The notes beneath the pieces were generated by a model. That model was not told the DNA's origin. It worked only from the letters and a program-made list of their open reading frames with translations, and did no database searches. A DNA stretch of 64,000 nt from Pseudomonas viridiflava. Lineage in GTDB: Bacteria > Pseudomonadota > Gammaproteobacteria > Pseudomonadales > Pseudomonadaceae. Location: assembly GCF_900580865.1 (NCBI RefSeq), contig NZ_UTBZ01000140.1, positions 186,001 through 250,000 on the forward strand, written 5' to 3'. Made by a program: the position numbers and the translations under genes. Below are positions 44,101 through 52,205 of the stretch, in pieces. How positions within the stretch are numbered: the stretch's first letter is position 1; each line of letters opens with the position of its first letter.

Positions 44101-45589
44101 GGGACAGCACGGCCATCGGCGTGTCGTCGCCCATCGAGCCAACGGCTTCGTAGCCTTGTTCGCCGAGCGGACGCAGGACCTGATCACGCTCTTCGAACGT
44201 GACCTGATACATCTTCATGTATTGCTTGAGCTGATCGACGTCGTAAAACGCCGAACCGTGGTCGTTGTCTTCCATGGTCGCCTGAATGCGCAGGGCATTC
44301 TTGCGCAGCCATTGCTTGTACGGATGACGGGATTTCAGACGGTTGTCGATCGCATCGGTGTCGAGGATCTGCCCGGTTTCGGTGTCCACCGCGAAGATCT
44401 GGCCAGGGCCGACACGGCCCTTGGCAATCACGTCTTCAGGCTTGTAGTCCCACACGCCGATTTCCGAGGCGAGTGTGATGAAACCGTTGGTGGTGGTCAC
44501 CCAGCGCGCCGGACGCAGACCGTTACGGTCGAGCAGGCACACCGCGTAGCGACCGTCGGTCATCACCACGCCGGCCGGGCCGTCCCACGGCTCCATGTGC
44601 ATCGAGTTGTACTCGTAGAACGCACGCAGATCCGGGTCCATGGTTTCAACGTTCTGCCACGCCGGCGGAATGATCATCCGTACGCCACGGAACAGGTCGA
44701 TGCCACCGGTGACCATCAGTTCGAGCATGTTGTCCATGCTCGAGGAGTCAGAGCCGACACGGTTGACCAGCGGGCCGAGCTCTTCCAGATCCATCAGATC
44801 ATTGGTGAACTTGGTCCGGCGAGCCTGCGCCCAGTTACGGTTACCGGTGATGGTGTTGATCTCGCCGTTGTGGGCGAGGAAGCGGAATGGCTGGGCCAAC
44901 GGCCATTTCGGCAGGGTGTTGGTCGAGAAGCGCTGGTGGAACACGCAGATTGCGGTTTGCAGGCGCTCGTCGCTCAGGTCTGGATAGAACGCGGCCAGGT
45001 CGGCCGGCATCATCAGGCCTTTATAGATGATGGTCTTGTGCGAAAAGCTGCAGATGTAGTGGTCGGAGTCGACGGCGTTGGCCACCGACGAACGACGACG
45101 TGCACTGAACAGCTTCACGGCCATGTCCTGATCGCTCAGGCCTTCGCCGCCGATGTACACCTGCTCGATCTGTGGCAGGCGCTCAAGGGCCAGGCGGCCG
45201 AGGACGCTGGTGTCGATTGGCACTTTGCGCCAGCCGATCAGTTGCAGGCCTTCAGCGAGGATCTCGCGGTTCATGTTCTCGCGAGCGGCTTCGGCCTTGG
45301 CCGGATCCTGGTTGAAAAAGACCATGCCCACCGCATATTGCTTGGGCAGCTCAACGCTGAAGGTTTCCTGGGCAATGGCGCGCAGGAACGCATCAGGCTT
45401 CTGAATCAGCAGACCGCAACCGTCACCGGTCTTGCCGTCGGCATTAATCCCACCGCGGTGGGTCATGCAGGTCAGGGCCTCAATGGCCGTTGTCAAAAGG
45501 GTATGACTGGGTTCGCCCTGCATATGGGCTATCAGGCCGAAACCGCAGTTATCCTTGAATTCATCTGGTTGGTACAGACCTGCTTTCAT
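41144..45589 (-). CDS. gltB: Glutamate synthase (NADPH) large subunit
   Basis: Makes two glutamates from glutamine and 2-oxoglutarate, the main ammonia-assimilation route with glutamine synthetase. The product has 1481 residues. Cys15 (DEFKDNCGFGL) is the glutaminase nucleophile, exposed after removal of a short propeptide. The central and FMN-binding synthase domains include GEGGEDPARYGTIKSSKIKQ and TISGYDGGTGASPLTS, the 3Fe-4S cysteines are in CKYLRICHLNNCATG, and the C-terminal GXGXG beta-helix domain has GNTCLYGATGGKLFAAG. The ATG at 45587-45589 has GGTGAG nine bases upstream. A long leader precedes it. Confidence 0.97.
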   Translation of the reverse strand: MKAGLYQPDEFKDNCGFGLIAHMQGEPSHTLLTTAIEALTCMTHRGGINADGKTGDGCGLLIQKPDAFLRAIAQETFSVELPKQYAVGMVFFNQDPAKAEAARENMNREILAEGLQLIGWRKVPIDTSVLGRLALERLPQIEQVYIGGEGLSDQDMAVKLFSARRRSSVANAVDSDHYICSFSHKTIIYKGLMMPADLAAFYPDLSDERLQTAICVFHQRFSTNTLPKWPLAQPFRFLAHNGEINTITGNRNWAQARRTKFTNDLMDLEELGPLVNRVGSDSSSMDNMLELMVTGGIDLFRGVRMIIPPAWQNVETMDPDLRAFYEYNSMHMEPWDGPAGVVMTDGRYAVCLLDRNGLRPARWVTTTNGFITLASEIGVWDYKPEDVIAKGRVGPGQIFAVDTETGQILDTDAIDNRLKSRHPYKQWLRKNALRIQATMEDNDHGSAFYDVDQLKQYMKMYQVTFEERDQVLRPLGEQGYEAVGSMGDDTPMAVLSQRVRTPYDYFRQQFAQVTNPPIDPLREAIVMSLEICLGAERNIFQESPEHASRVILSSPVISPAKWRSLMNLDRPGFERAIIDLNYDESVGLEAAIRNVADQAEEAVRAGRTQIVLSDRHIAPGKLPIHASLATGAVHHRLTEKGLRCDSNILVETATARDPHHFAVLIGFGASAVYPFLAYEVLGDLIRTGEVLGDLYEVFKNYRKGITKGLLKILSKMGISTIASYRGAQLFEAIGLSEEVCDLSFRGVPSRIKGARFVDIEAEQKALASEAWSPRKPIQQGGLLKFVHGGEYHAYNPDVVNTLQAAVQQGDYAKFKEYTSLVDNRPVSMIRDLFKVKTLDKPLDISEIEPLESVLKRFDSAGISLGALSPEAHEALAEAMNRLGARSNSGEGGEDPARYGTIKSSKIKQVATGRFGVTPEYLVNAEVLQIKVAQGAKPGEGGQLPGGKVNGLIAKLRYAVPGVTLISPPPHHDIYSIEDLSQLIFDLKQVNPKALVSVKLVAEAGVGTIAAGVAKAYADLITISGYDGGTGASPLTSIKYAGAPWELGLAETHQTLRGNDLRGKVRVQTDGGLKTGLDVIKAAILGAESFGFGTAPMIALGCKYLRICHLNNCATGVATQNEKLRKDHYIGTVDMVVNFFTYVAEETREWLAKLGVRSLEELIGRTDLLEILEGQTAKQNHLDLTPLLGSDHIPADKPQFCGVERNPPFDQGLLAEKMVEMASSAINDMSGAEFDLDICNCDRSIGARISGEIARKHGNQGMAKAPITFRFKGTAGQSFGVWNAGGLNMYLEGDANDYVGKGMTGGKLTIVPPKGSVYKTQESAIIGNTCLYGATGGKLFAAGTAGERFAVRNSGAHTVVEGTGDHCCEYMTGGFVCVLGKTGYNFGSGMTGGFAYVLDQDNTFVDRVNHELVEIQRISGEAMEAYRSHLQNVLNEYVAETDSEWGRELAENLDDYLRRFWLVKPKAANLKSLLSSTRANPQ

Positions 45590-45698
45590 AGACACTTTCT
45601 CACCAGGCTGCCTCTTATCGAGGCAAATTTCTTTTCAATTCAACCACTTGCGTCCTGCGCCGAACGTACGCCGGCTTAGCGGGGGCAAAAGGGTGGTC

Positions 45699-45761
45699 AT
45701 TGTACACAGCGACACAGAGGCTCACAAATTTGACGACGAAATGTCGCAAATTCATGTCGCA
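45699..45761 (-). promoter_or_regulatory. Candidate gltB promoter with upstream direct repeats
   Basis: Reading the minus strand, TTGTGA (45727-45722) and TACAAT (45704-45699) are 17 bases apart, giving a start site near 45692 and a leader of about 100 bases before gltB. Just upstream lie two direct copies of TGCGACAT (plus-strand ATGTCGCA at 45741-45748 and 45754-45761), 13 bases apart, a possible activator site. Confidence 0.55.
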
Positions 45762-45868
45762 TTTGTGAAAGGTTTAAAGCGATCTGCTGTGCTAGTCAAA
45801 ACTTTTTTAATTTTGACCGCAACGACTCAAAGACTACTATGACGCAGACACCACAAGGCACGCGACCG

Positions 45869-46135
45869 CAGGGACGGTTGGCGCTTGCTGGCGAACCGCG
45901 TTGCACGCCAACGTGCGCGAGGCAAGGCGCGGGATGCTGCCAATGGTTGTTCCATTGGCAAATCCCGCAACGCAGCCTCGCGCACGTTGGCGCGCAACCC
46001 GAAGGGACGCGCCCCATTTTTCGCTGGGCAGCGTTGCTCGGAACTTATTTGGAAAAACCAAACTGCGTTCCTCGCGCCTTGCCCAGCAAAAAATGGGGCG
46101 GCGTCGCGGTCGTCAGCAAGCGCCAACCGTCCCTG
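45869..46135. repeat. 267-bp nested palindromic element (three-way-junction potential)
   Basis: The ends are a perfect 22-bp inverted repeat (45869-45890 with 46114-46135). Inside are two long hairpins. Hairpin 1 pairs 45900-45923 with 45975-45998 (one mismatch) and continues into CCAATGG...CCATTGG. Hairpin 2 pairs about 46006-46030 with 46080-46105 (CCCCATTTTT/AAAAATGGGG). Several short frames run through it, but they are by-products of the repeat and show no protein family. The element lies 69 bases after the SPOR gene's stop, between it and the gltB promoter, in a gene-free stretch of about 600 bases (45590-46203). It is unlike the REPs elsewhere here. Confidence 0.9.
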
Positions 46136-46176
46136 GAGGAAGCGCGCACTTGCAGAAATTTTGAGGTGCTTGGAGA

Positions 46177-46197
46177 GGCGGCCTGGGTAAGGCCGCC
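46177..46197 (-). terminator. Weak hairpin after the AAA/SPOR gene
   Basis: Perfect 8-bp stem GGCGGCCT/AGGCCGCC with a 5-base loop, 7 bases past the stop codon at 46204. It lacks a T tract. Confidence 0.45.
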
Positions 46198-46203
46198 GAA
46201 TCT

Positions 46204-47796
46204 TCAGCGAGTTGTTGCCAGTTCCTGTTGGACGCTGGCGACAGTGCGAGGCCAAGGTTTACCAGCCTGAACCTTCGCTGGCAAGGCCTTGATGGCAGAA
46301 ACGGCCGCATCACGATTGGCAAAGTTGCCGTAGGTGATCACGTAAAGCGGCTTGCCGTTGAGGACTTTCTTGAAATAACGGTACTCGCCGCCCTGCTCTT
46401 TGACGAAGTTTTGCGCGGCGGATTCCGAACTGGTGCCAAGGATCTGCACCACGTAGTTGCCTGTCGGCTGACCGGCATACCAGCTGCCACCGGCGGCTTT
46501 GGCGACGGTGACCGGCTTCTCGGCCGGTTTAGCGGCAACCACAGGCTTGGCCGGCGCTGGAGCCGGTTTGGCCACCGGCGCTGCCGGTGCAGGCTTGGCG
46601 GTAGCCACTTGCGTCGGCGCCGGAGTCGGCTTGGCCGCTGGCAACGGCACCGGTGTCGGCGCTGGGCCGGCCGGAACGCCCGCAGGCGGTGCGGAAGTGG
46701 TAACGGTCGGCGGGGTGTCGCTGGAACCTTCCAGCGGCACGCCATCGTCGCCTTCGGTAATGCCACCGGCCGCTTCGGCCAACGGACCGCGCATCACCGG
46801 TTGCGAGTTGCCGACCAGCGGCAACGGCATCGGCTGCGTATTACCGGCGAACTCGACGTTCGGCGCGCCGCCATTGGCCGCACCCTGACCCAATGGCAAC
46901 TGTGCCTGTTCATTGGCCGGTGCACCGGTGGTCGGCGCCTTGCTGCGACCCGGCATCAGCCAGGCGGCGGCGACCGCGACCACAACGACGGCGGAAATCG
47001 CCAATACGTGTTTCTTCGGCATGTTGAACCCCATACTTGGACGCTTGACCGCAGAGCGGCTGGCAATCATGACTTCGATCAGTGCATCGCGAGCGACCTG
47101 GTTGATGTTGCCCGGCCAGCCCTCGGCACTTTCGTGAATATCAGAGATCTGATCCGCGGTGAAAAGTTCGACACCCCGGCCTGCACCTTCGAGCCGTTGG
47201 TCGAGATACTCACGAGTCTCTTCTTCGGTGTAAGGCTGCAATTCGATGACGTGGAAGCGCTCTTCCTCAAGATGCAACGCCTCGAGCTGAGCGATCAGCG
47301 ACGACTCACCGAACAGGAACACATGCGGGCGACCTTCCGGTGCGCCGGCACCCAGCGCCATCAACGCTTCGAGGGCGGATTCATCAAGCTGCTCGGCGTC
47401 GTCCACCAACAGATAGACTTCCTGGCCGGTCAGTGCGAGTTGCACCACTTGATCCAGAATCGCGCCAACGTCGGCCTGAGCGACGTTCAGTGCCTGCGCA
47501 ACCTGGCGCAGCACGCCAGCGGCATCACCGGCACCACGAGCGGAAACCACCACGCTCTGTACCGACTGCTTATTGGTGCTGGCGACCAGTGCCTGACGCA
47601 GCAAAGTCTTGCCACTGCCTTGCGGCCCGGTGACCACCAGCAACAACTGGCTGTAACGTGCCAGATGATGCAGTTGACCCAGCACCGGTTTGCGCTGAGC
47701 CGGGAAGAACTTGAAGCCCGGCACACGCGGCGCGAACGGGTCGTGGCTTAACTGGAAATGGCCGAGGAACGCCTCGTCGGCATGCAAACTAGTCAT
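46204..47796 (-). CDS. AAA+ ATPase with C-terminal SPOR domain (DamX-like)
   Basis: A 530-residue protein. The N-terminal ATPase has Walker A GPQGSGKT (about residues 57-64) and Walker B VYLLVDDAEQLDE. A membrane helix near residues 260-280 (VLAISAVVVVAVAAAWLM) leads into a Pro/Ala-rich periplasmic linker of about 150 residues. The C-terminal SPOR domain (GNYVVQILGTSSESAAQNFV) binds denuded peptidoglycan at the division site. The ATPase half resembles ExeA/GspA-type proteins, and SPOR suggests a septal role like DamX. It follows aroB closely, a conserved neighbour relation in gammaproteobacteria. Confidence 0.9.
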   Translation of the reverse strand: MTSLHADEAFLGHFQLSHDPFAPRVPGFKFFPAQRKPVLGQLHHLARYSQLLLVVTGPQGSGKTLLRQALVASTNKQSVQSVVVSARGAGDAAGVLRQVAQALNVAQADVGAILDQVVQLALTGQEVYLLVDDAEQLDESALEALMALGAGAPEGRPHVFLFGESSLIAQLEALHLEEERFHVIELQPYTEEETREYLDQRLEGAGRGVELFTADQISDIHESAEGWPGNINQVARDALIEVMIASRSAVKRPSMGFNMPKKHVLAISAVVVVAVAAAWLMPGRSKAPTTGAPANEQAQLPLGQGAANGGAPNVEFAGNTQPMPLPLVGNSQPVMRGPLAEAAGGITEGDDGVPLEGSSDTPPTVTTSAPPAGVPAGPAPTPVPLPAAKPTPAPTQVATAKPAPAAPVAKPAPAPAKPVVAAKPAEKPVTVAKAAGGSWYAGQPTGNYVVQILGTSSESAAQNFVKEQGGEYRYFKKVLNGKPLYVITYGNFANRDAAVSAIKALPAKVQAGKPWPRTVASVQQELATTR

Positions 47797-47806
47797 CGGA
47801 ATCTTA

Positions 47807-48907
47807 TTAACCTTTAAGCTGAGCCAGGGCGCGGTAATCCGCTCCCAGCGTGGCCTGTAGAACCTCTTTCGGATAATCGTCGGTCACTACCGCTTCGCCC
47901 ATCCGGCGCAGCAGCACCAGGCGCAGACGACCGTCGATCACTTTTTTGTCGATTGCCATGTGTTGAAGAAAATCGGCCTCGGTCATTTCAGTCGGTGGCA
48001 CTACCGGCAGACCGGCGCGCTGGAACAGACGAATGCCGCGATCACGCTCCTGCTCGCTGATCCAGCCCAGACGCGCAGACATCTCCAGCGCCATCACGGT
48101 GCCAGCCGCCACCGCTTCCCCGTGCAACCAGACACCATAGCCCATGTGGGTCTCGATGGCGTGGCCGAAGGTGTGGCCGAGGTTAAGCGTGGCACGTACG
48201 CCGGTTTCTTTCTCATCGGCGCCGACCACTGCAGCCTTGGCTGCGCAGGAGCGTTCGATGGCGTAAGTCAGGGCTTTCTGGTCCAGCGCACGCAGGGCGT
48301 TGACGTTGTCTTCGAGCCAGGTCAGGAACGGCTCGTCACAGATAAGCCCGTACTTGATGACTTCGGCCAGACCGGCGGACAGCTCGCGCTCTGGCAGGGT
48401 TTTCAGGGACGCCGTATCGATCAGCACCACATTCGGCTGATAGAACGCGCCGACCATGTTCTTGCCCAGCGGATGATTGATGCCGGTCTTGCCGCCCACC
48501 GACGAATCGACCTGGGACAGCAATGTCGTAGGAATCTGGATGAAGTCGACACCGCGCTGGTAACAGGCAGCGGCGAAACCGGCCATATCGCCGATCACAC
48601 CGCCGCCCAAGGCGATCACGGTGGTGCGGCGGTCATGACGGGCGGTCAGCAGGCCGTCGAAGATCAGTTGCAGGGTTTCCCAGTTCTTGAAGGCTTCGCC
48701 GTCCGGCAGCACCACGGAGATCACCGAAAACTGCGCCAGGCTACGGGTCAGACGTTCAACATAGAGCGGCGCAACGGTCTCGTTGGAGATGATTGCCACC
48801 TGCCGCCCGTGAATATGCGGAGCCAGCAACTCGGGCTGATCCAACAAACCTTCGCCAATATGAATCGGGTAGCTGCGCTCGCCTAGATCGACCTTGAGTG
48901 TCTGCAT
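47807..48907 (-). CDS. aroB: 3-dehydroquinate synthase
   Basis: Second step of the shikimate pathway: converts DAHP to 3-dehydroquinate with NAD+ and a divalent metal. The product has 366 residues. GGGVIGDMAGFAAACYQRG is the NAD-binding region, and QIPTTLLSQVDSSVGGKTGI and NLGHTFGHAIE hold substrate- and metal-binding residues. It lies 152 bases downstream of aroK and 10 bases upstream of the SPOR gene on the same strand, the common aroK-aroB-damX order. Confidence 0.97.
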   Translation of the reverse strand: MQTLKVDLGERSYPIHIGEGLLDQPELLAPHIHGRQVAIISNETVAPLYVERLTRSLAQFSVISVVLPDGEAFKNWETLQLIFDGLLTARHDRRTTVIALGGGVIGDMAGFAAACYQRGVDFIQIPTTLLSQVDSSVGGKTGINHPLGKNMVGAFYQPNVVLIDTASLKTLPERELSAGLAEVIKYGLICDEPFLTWLEDNVNALRALDQKALTYAIERSCAAKAAVVGADEKETGVRATLNLGHTFGHAIETHMGYGVWLHGEAVAAGTVMALEMSARLGWISEQERDRGIRLFQRAGLPVVPPTEMTEADFLQHMAIDKKVIDGRLRLVLLRRMGEAVVTDDYPKEVLQATLGADYRALAQLKG

Positions 48908-49059
48908 GTGTCCCCACAGTGAAGATGGAAGCAGGCGTCCTGCCCTGAATTATTGGTTGTCTGCGGCCTATAGCGGGTATGACGCCGCTCGCACGCCATC
49001 CGCCACAACCTCGGCGGGCTGTGACAGGACGCCGAGGATAGCGCATTTCGAGCGATGCT

Positions 49060-49578
49060 TTAACGGGGAGGAAGTTGCGCCAGACGATCGAGAATGTCGA
49101 GCACCACCATGCGTGGTGGCCGTTCGTCGGTTTCCACCACCAGATCGGCGATTTCCCGATAGAGCGGATCACGAATCGCCAGCAGGTCGCGCAGGGTTTT
49201 CTCCGGATTGGCGGTGCGCAGCAGCGGTCGATTGCGATCGCGCGCCGTGCGGCCGACTTGCTGTTCGACGGAGGCGTGCAGATACACCACTCGCCCACCC
49301 TCATGCAGGGCCTTGCGATTGGCATCGCGCATGACTGCGCCACCGCCGGTCGCCAACACCACGCCATCGAACGCGCACAGCTCGGCGATCATCGCCTGCT
49401 CACGGTCACGAAAGCCGGGTTCGCCTTCCTTGTCGAAGATCCACGGGATATTGGCGCCCGTGCGCAGTTCAATTTCCTTGTCGGAATCTTTGAACGGCAG
49501 GCGCAGCTCTTTGGCCAGCAACCGGCCGATGGTGCTTTTGCCAGCGCCCATCGGTCCTACAAGAATCAAATTTCGCAC
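49060..49578 (-). CDS. aroK: Shikimate kinase
   Basis: Phosphorylates shikimate at the 3-hydroxyl with ATP. The 172-residue product has the P-loop GPMGAGKST at residues 8-16, the shikimate-binding SDKEIELRTG and the GGGAVMRDANR loop, and RTARDRNRPLL from the lid region. The start codon is 4 bases beyond the pilQ stop, so it is the tail of the pil operon, as in other pseudomonads. Confidence 0.96.
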   Translation of the reverse strand: MRNLILVGPMGAGKSTIGRLLAKELRLPFKDSDKEIELRTGANIPWIFDKEGEPGFRDREQAMIAELCAFDGVVLATGGGAVMRDANRKALHEGGRVVYLHASVEQQVGRTARDRNRPLLRTANPEKTLRDLLAIRDPLYREIADLVVETDERPPRMVVLDILDRLAQLPPR

Positions 49579-49582
49579 AGAA

Positions 49583-51664
49583 TCAACGACTCACAGCAAT
49601 CGCCTGGTTATTCATGATACGTGGTGTGAGAAATACCAGCAGCTCGGATTTTTTCTCCGAAACCACATCACGCCGGAAAAGGCGGCCAAGATACGGCACA
49701 TCGCCAAGAAATGGCACCTTATCTACGACCTTGCTTTGAGTATTTGAGAAAACACCACCAATCACGATGGTTTCGCCGTCGTTGACCAGCACCTTGGCGT
49801 TGACCTCGTTTTTCTTGATCGGCGGCACATCCTGCACTTTGTTCAGGTAATCCGGTTCGTCCTTGGTGACCTTGACCTCCATGATGATCCGGTTGTCAGG
49901 AGTGATCTGCGGCGTGACTTCCAGCGAAAGCGAGGCCTCCTTGAACGACACCGACGTGGCGCCGCTGGAGCTGGCTTCCTGATACGGAATCTCAGTGCCT
50001 TTGAGGATTTTTGCGGTTTCCTTGTCTGAGGTGACCACCTTGGGCTGCGAAACGATTTCACCGTTGCCGGTCTTCTCCATCGCGGTCAACTCAAGGTCGA
50101 GCAAGACATTATCGGTAATGAAGGCAATGCCGATGCCCGAGGTATTGCCCACTGTGCCCATGTCGACGAACGGCGAGTTGGTGCTGGTGCTGCCAGGTGT
50201 GCCGATGGTGGTCGATGTGCCGTTGCTCACGCCCGAAGTGTTCCAGTTACCCTTGTTCTGGATCGAGCCGCCCCAGCGCACGCCCAGACTTTTGTCGTAA
50301 TCGACGTTGGCCTCGACAATCCGCGCCTCGATCATCACTTGCCGCACCGGAATATCCAGCTGCGCCACGATCCGCCGCAGTTCGTCGAGTCGATCCTGAG
50401 TCTGATAAGCAATGATGTTGTTGGTCCGCTCGTCGACGGTAATCGAACCGCGTTCGTCGATTTTCGCCTCAGCGCTGGTCACCGACTGGAACAGCTTGGC
50501 GATGTCCGCCGCCTTCGCGTAGTTCACTTGCAGCAGTTCGCGGCGCAACGGTGCCAGTTCGGCAATCTGCTTCTGCGACTCGAGCTCCTGGCGCTCGCGG
50601 GCAGCGATTTCATCGGCTGGAGCGACCAGCAACACATTGCCGATCTTGCGTTTATCCAGCCCTTTGGTTTTCAGCACCAGATCCAGCGCCTGATCCCACG
50701 GCACGTTTTGCAGGCGCAAGGTGATGCCGCCTTGCACCGTATCGCTGGCGACCAGATTGAGGTTGGTGAAGTCGGCAATCAGTTGCAGCACCGAGCGCAC
50801 ATCAATGTCCTGGAAATTCAGCGAAAGCTTTTCGCCGACGTAAGCCTGACGGTCAGCGTTGCGCTTTTGCAGATCGTCGACAGTCATCGGGCGGATGCTG
50901 ACGGTCAGTCGGTTGTCGGTCTGGAAGGTCGAGTACTCGTAAGTACCACTGGGTTCGACGGTAATAACCGTGCGATCAGCGGTCACTCCGGCATTGACGA
51001 ACTGCACCGGGGTGGCGAAATCCTTGACGTCGAGGCGTACCCGCAACTTTTCCGGCAACTGCGTGCGGGCGAAACTGAGGATGATCTTGCCGTCATGTTC
51101 CTGGATATCCGGGGCAATGGTTGGGTCTGACAAATCGATGACGACATTGCCTTCGCCGGCTGTACCGCGTTGAAAATCCACGCCACGAATGGCGCGATTT
51201 TTCGGCACGAACGCCTTGGCGGGCGCAACTGCCGCAGTGGCCGGGCGCGGTGCTACGGCTGCTGGTCGCGGTGCGGCCGCTGGCGCACCCTGCCCCACCA
51301 CCACGAACAGATTATTGCCTTCGACCCGCGTGTTATAAGGCGCCAGTTGCGTGAGACTGACGATCAGCCGCGAGCGGTCCTTGGCCTCGACCACCGTAGC
51401 GGTGCGCGCATTGCCGCTGCCCAGATCAAGGTTCTTGCTGGCCAATTGACTGGCGACACCAGGCAGATCCAGGGCAATCCGCGCCGGTGATTCGGTGGTG
51501 TAGCCCTTGGGTTGCGGCGGCGGCGCGTCAAATGACAACTTCAGTTCGACGCGATCACCTGGCAACGCCGCCACATCGAGCGTCTTCAGATTGGCCGCGA
51601 ATACCATCGGCGACATCAGCGCTATCCATAGCGAAAAACCGAGGGTGGAGAAAATCCTGTTCAT
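49583..51664 (-). CDS. pilQ: Type IV pilus secretin PilQ
   Basis: Outer-membrane ring through which the pilus passes. The product has 693 residues: a signal peptide (LGFSLWIALMSPMVFA), AMIN peptidoglycan-binding domains in the first ~280 residues, and a short low-complexity Ala/Pro stretch near 130-150. A secretin N-terminal domain (NFQDIDVRSVLQLIADFTNL) and N1-type domain follow, and the C-terminal secretin pore has VPFLGDVPYLGRLFRRD. Last pil gene of the operon, 13 bases after pilP. Confidence 0.96.
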   Translation of the reverse strand: MNRIFSTLGFSLWIALMSPMVFAANLKTLDVAALPGDRVELKLSFDAPPPQPKGYTTESPARIALDLPGVASQLASKNLDLGSGNARTATVVEAKDRSRLIVSLTQLAPYNTRVEGNNLFVVVGQGAPAAAPRPAAVAPRPATAAVAPAKAFVPKNRAIRGVDFQRGTAGEGNVVIDLSDPTIAPDIQEHDGKIILSFARTQLPEKLRVRLDVKDFATPVQFVNAGVTADRTVITVEPSGTYEYSTFQTDNRLTVSIRPMTVDDLQKRNADRQAYVGEKLSLNFQDIDVRSVLQLIADFTNLNLVASDTVQGGITLRLQNVPWDQALDLVLKTKGLDKRKIGNVLLVAPADEIAARERQELESQKQIAELAPLRRELLQVNYAKAADIAKLFQSVTSAEAKIDERGSITVDERTNNIIAYQTQDRLDELRRIVAQLDIPVRQVMIEARIVEANVDYDKSLGVRWGGSIQNKGNWNTSGVSNGTSTTIGTPGSTSTNSPFVDMGTVGNTSGIGIAFITDNVLLDLELTAMEKTGNGEIVSQPKVVTSDKETAKILKGTEIPYQEASSSGATSVSFKEASLSLEVTPQITPDNRIIMEVKVTKDEPDYLNKVQDVPPIKKNEVNAKVLVNDGETIVIGGVFSNTQSKVVDKVPFLGDVPYLGRLFRRDVVSEKKSELLVFLTPRIMNNQAIAVSR

Positions 51665-51677
51665 TATTCGACTTCCA

Positions 51678-52205
51678 CTATGAGTGCTCTTTCAAAGGAA
51701 TGGTGCGCGGACGCTCCAGCCAGGCGCCTTCGCCGTCGGGCACGATTTCGACGACATCGACCTGAGTGGCGCTGATGGCGACGATGCGACCGTCGTTGCG
51801 CCCCAGGTAATCGCCGACTTTCAGCCGGTGCACCGCGCCCGCTCCGCGCAACAACGCGAAGGAGCCGGAGACATTGGAGATCGTGCCAACCATCTCGAAC
51901 TGCTCGATGTTGAAACCTTCAAGGTATTGCTTGACCCGGTTGGGGTCGGGCTTGACGTTGCGCGAGCCATGCCTCTGCCCGGCCAGATCGACGCGCACCT
52001 GGCGCGAGAACGGACTGCGCAGGTTGGCAGCGCTGTAAGTGAATGTTGGGTAAGACCGAAATGTCGGGGTTGGTTCAATCTTGCCTGCCGGGCGCAGGCG
52101 CACTTCATTCAAGTAGGCATCGAGGTCACTGAAGTCATCGTTGCCACCACAACCGTTCAATGCGAGCAGCGTCATCGACAACGCGATACAACGAATCGGG
52201 CTCAT
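51678..52205 (-). CDS. pilP: Type IV pilus assembly lipoprotein PilP
   Basis: A 175-residue inner-membrane-anchored lipoprotein. The signal peptide ends in the lipobox LNGC (about residues 16-19). The C-terminal beta domain (VGTISNVSGSFALLRGAGAV, HRLKVGDYLGRNDGRIVAIS) contacts PilQ and links it to PilNO. The Asp residues right after the lipidated Cys region (GGNDDFSD) suit inner-membrane retention. Overlaps pilO by 4 bases. Confidence 0.95.
   Translation of the reverse strand: MSPIRCIALSMTLLALNGCGGNDDFSDLDAYLNEVRLRPAGKIEPTPTFRSYPTFTYSAANLRSPFSRQVRVDLAGQRHGSRNVKPDPNRVKQYLEGFNIEQFEMVGTISNVSGSFALLRGAGAVHRLKVGDYLGRNDGRIVAISATQVDVVEIVPDGEGAWLERPRTIPLKEHS

Noticed and set aside
41300..45679. A 1459-codon open frame on the strand opposite gltB
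   Set aside because: It mirrors gltB codon for codon; the high third-position GC of gltB removes stops from the opposite frame. The translation is low-complexity, rich in His, Gln, Arg and Val, with no family features.
45839..46270. Several overlapping open frames of 70-140 codons in the gltB-SPOR gap
   Set aside because: They run through the nested palindrome on both strands with mirrored Arg/Ala/Gly-rich translations and no ribosome sites. The structure explains them better than coding does.
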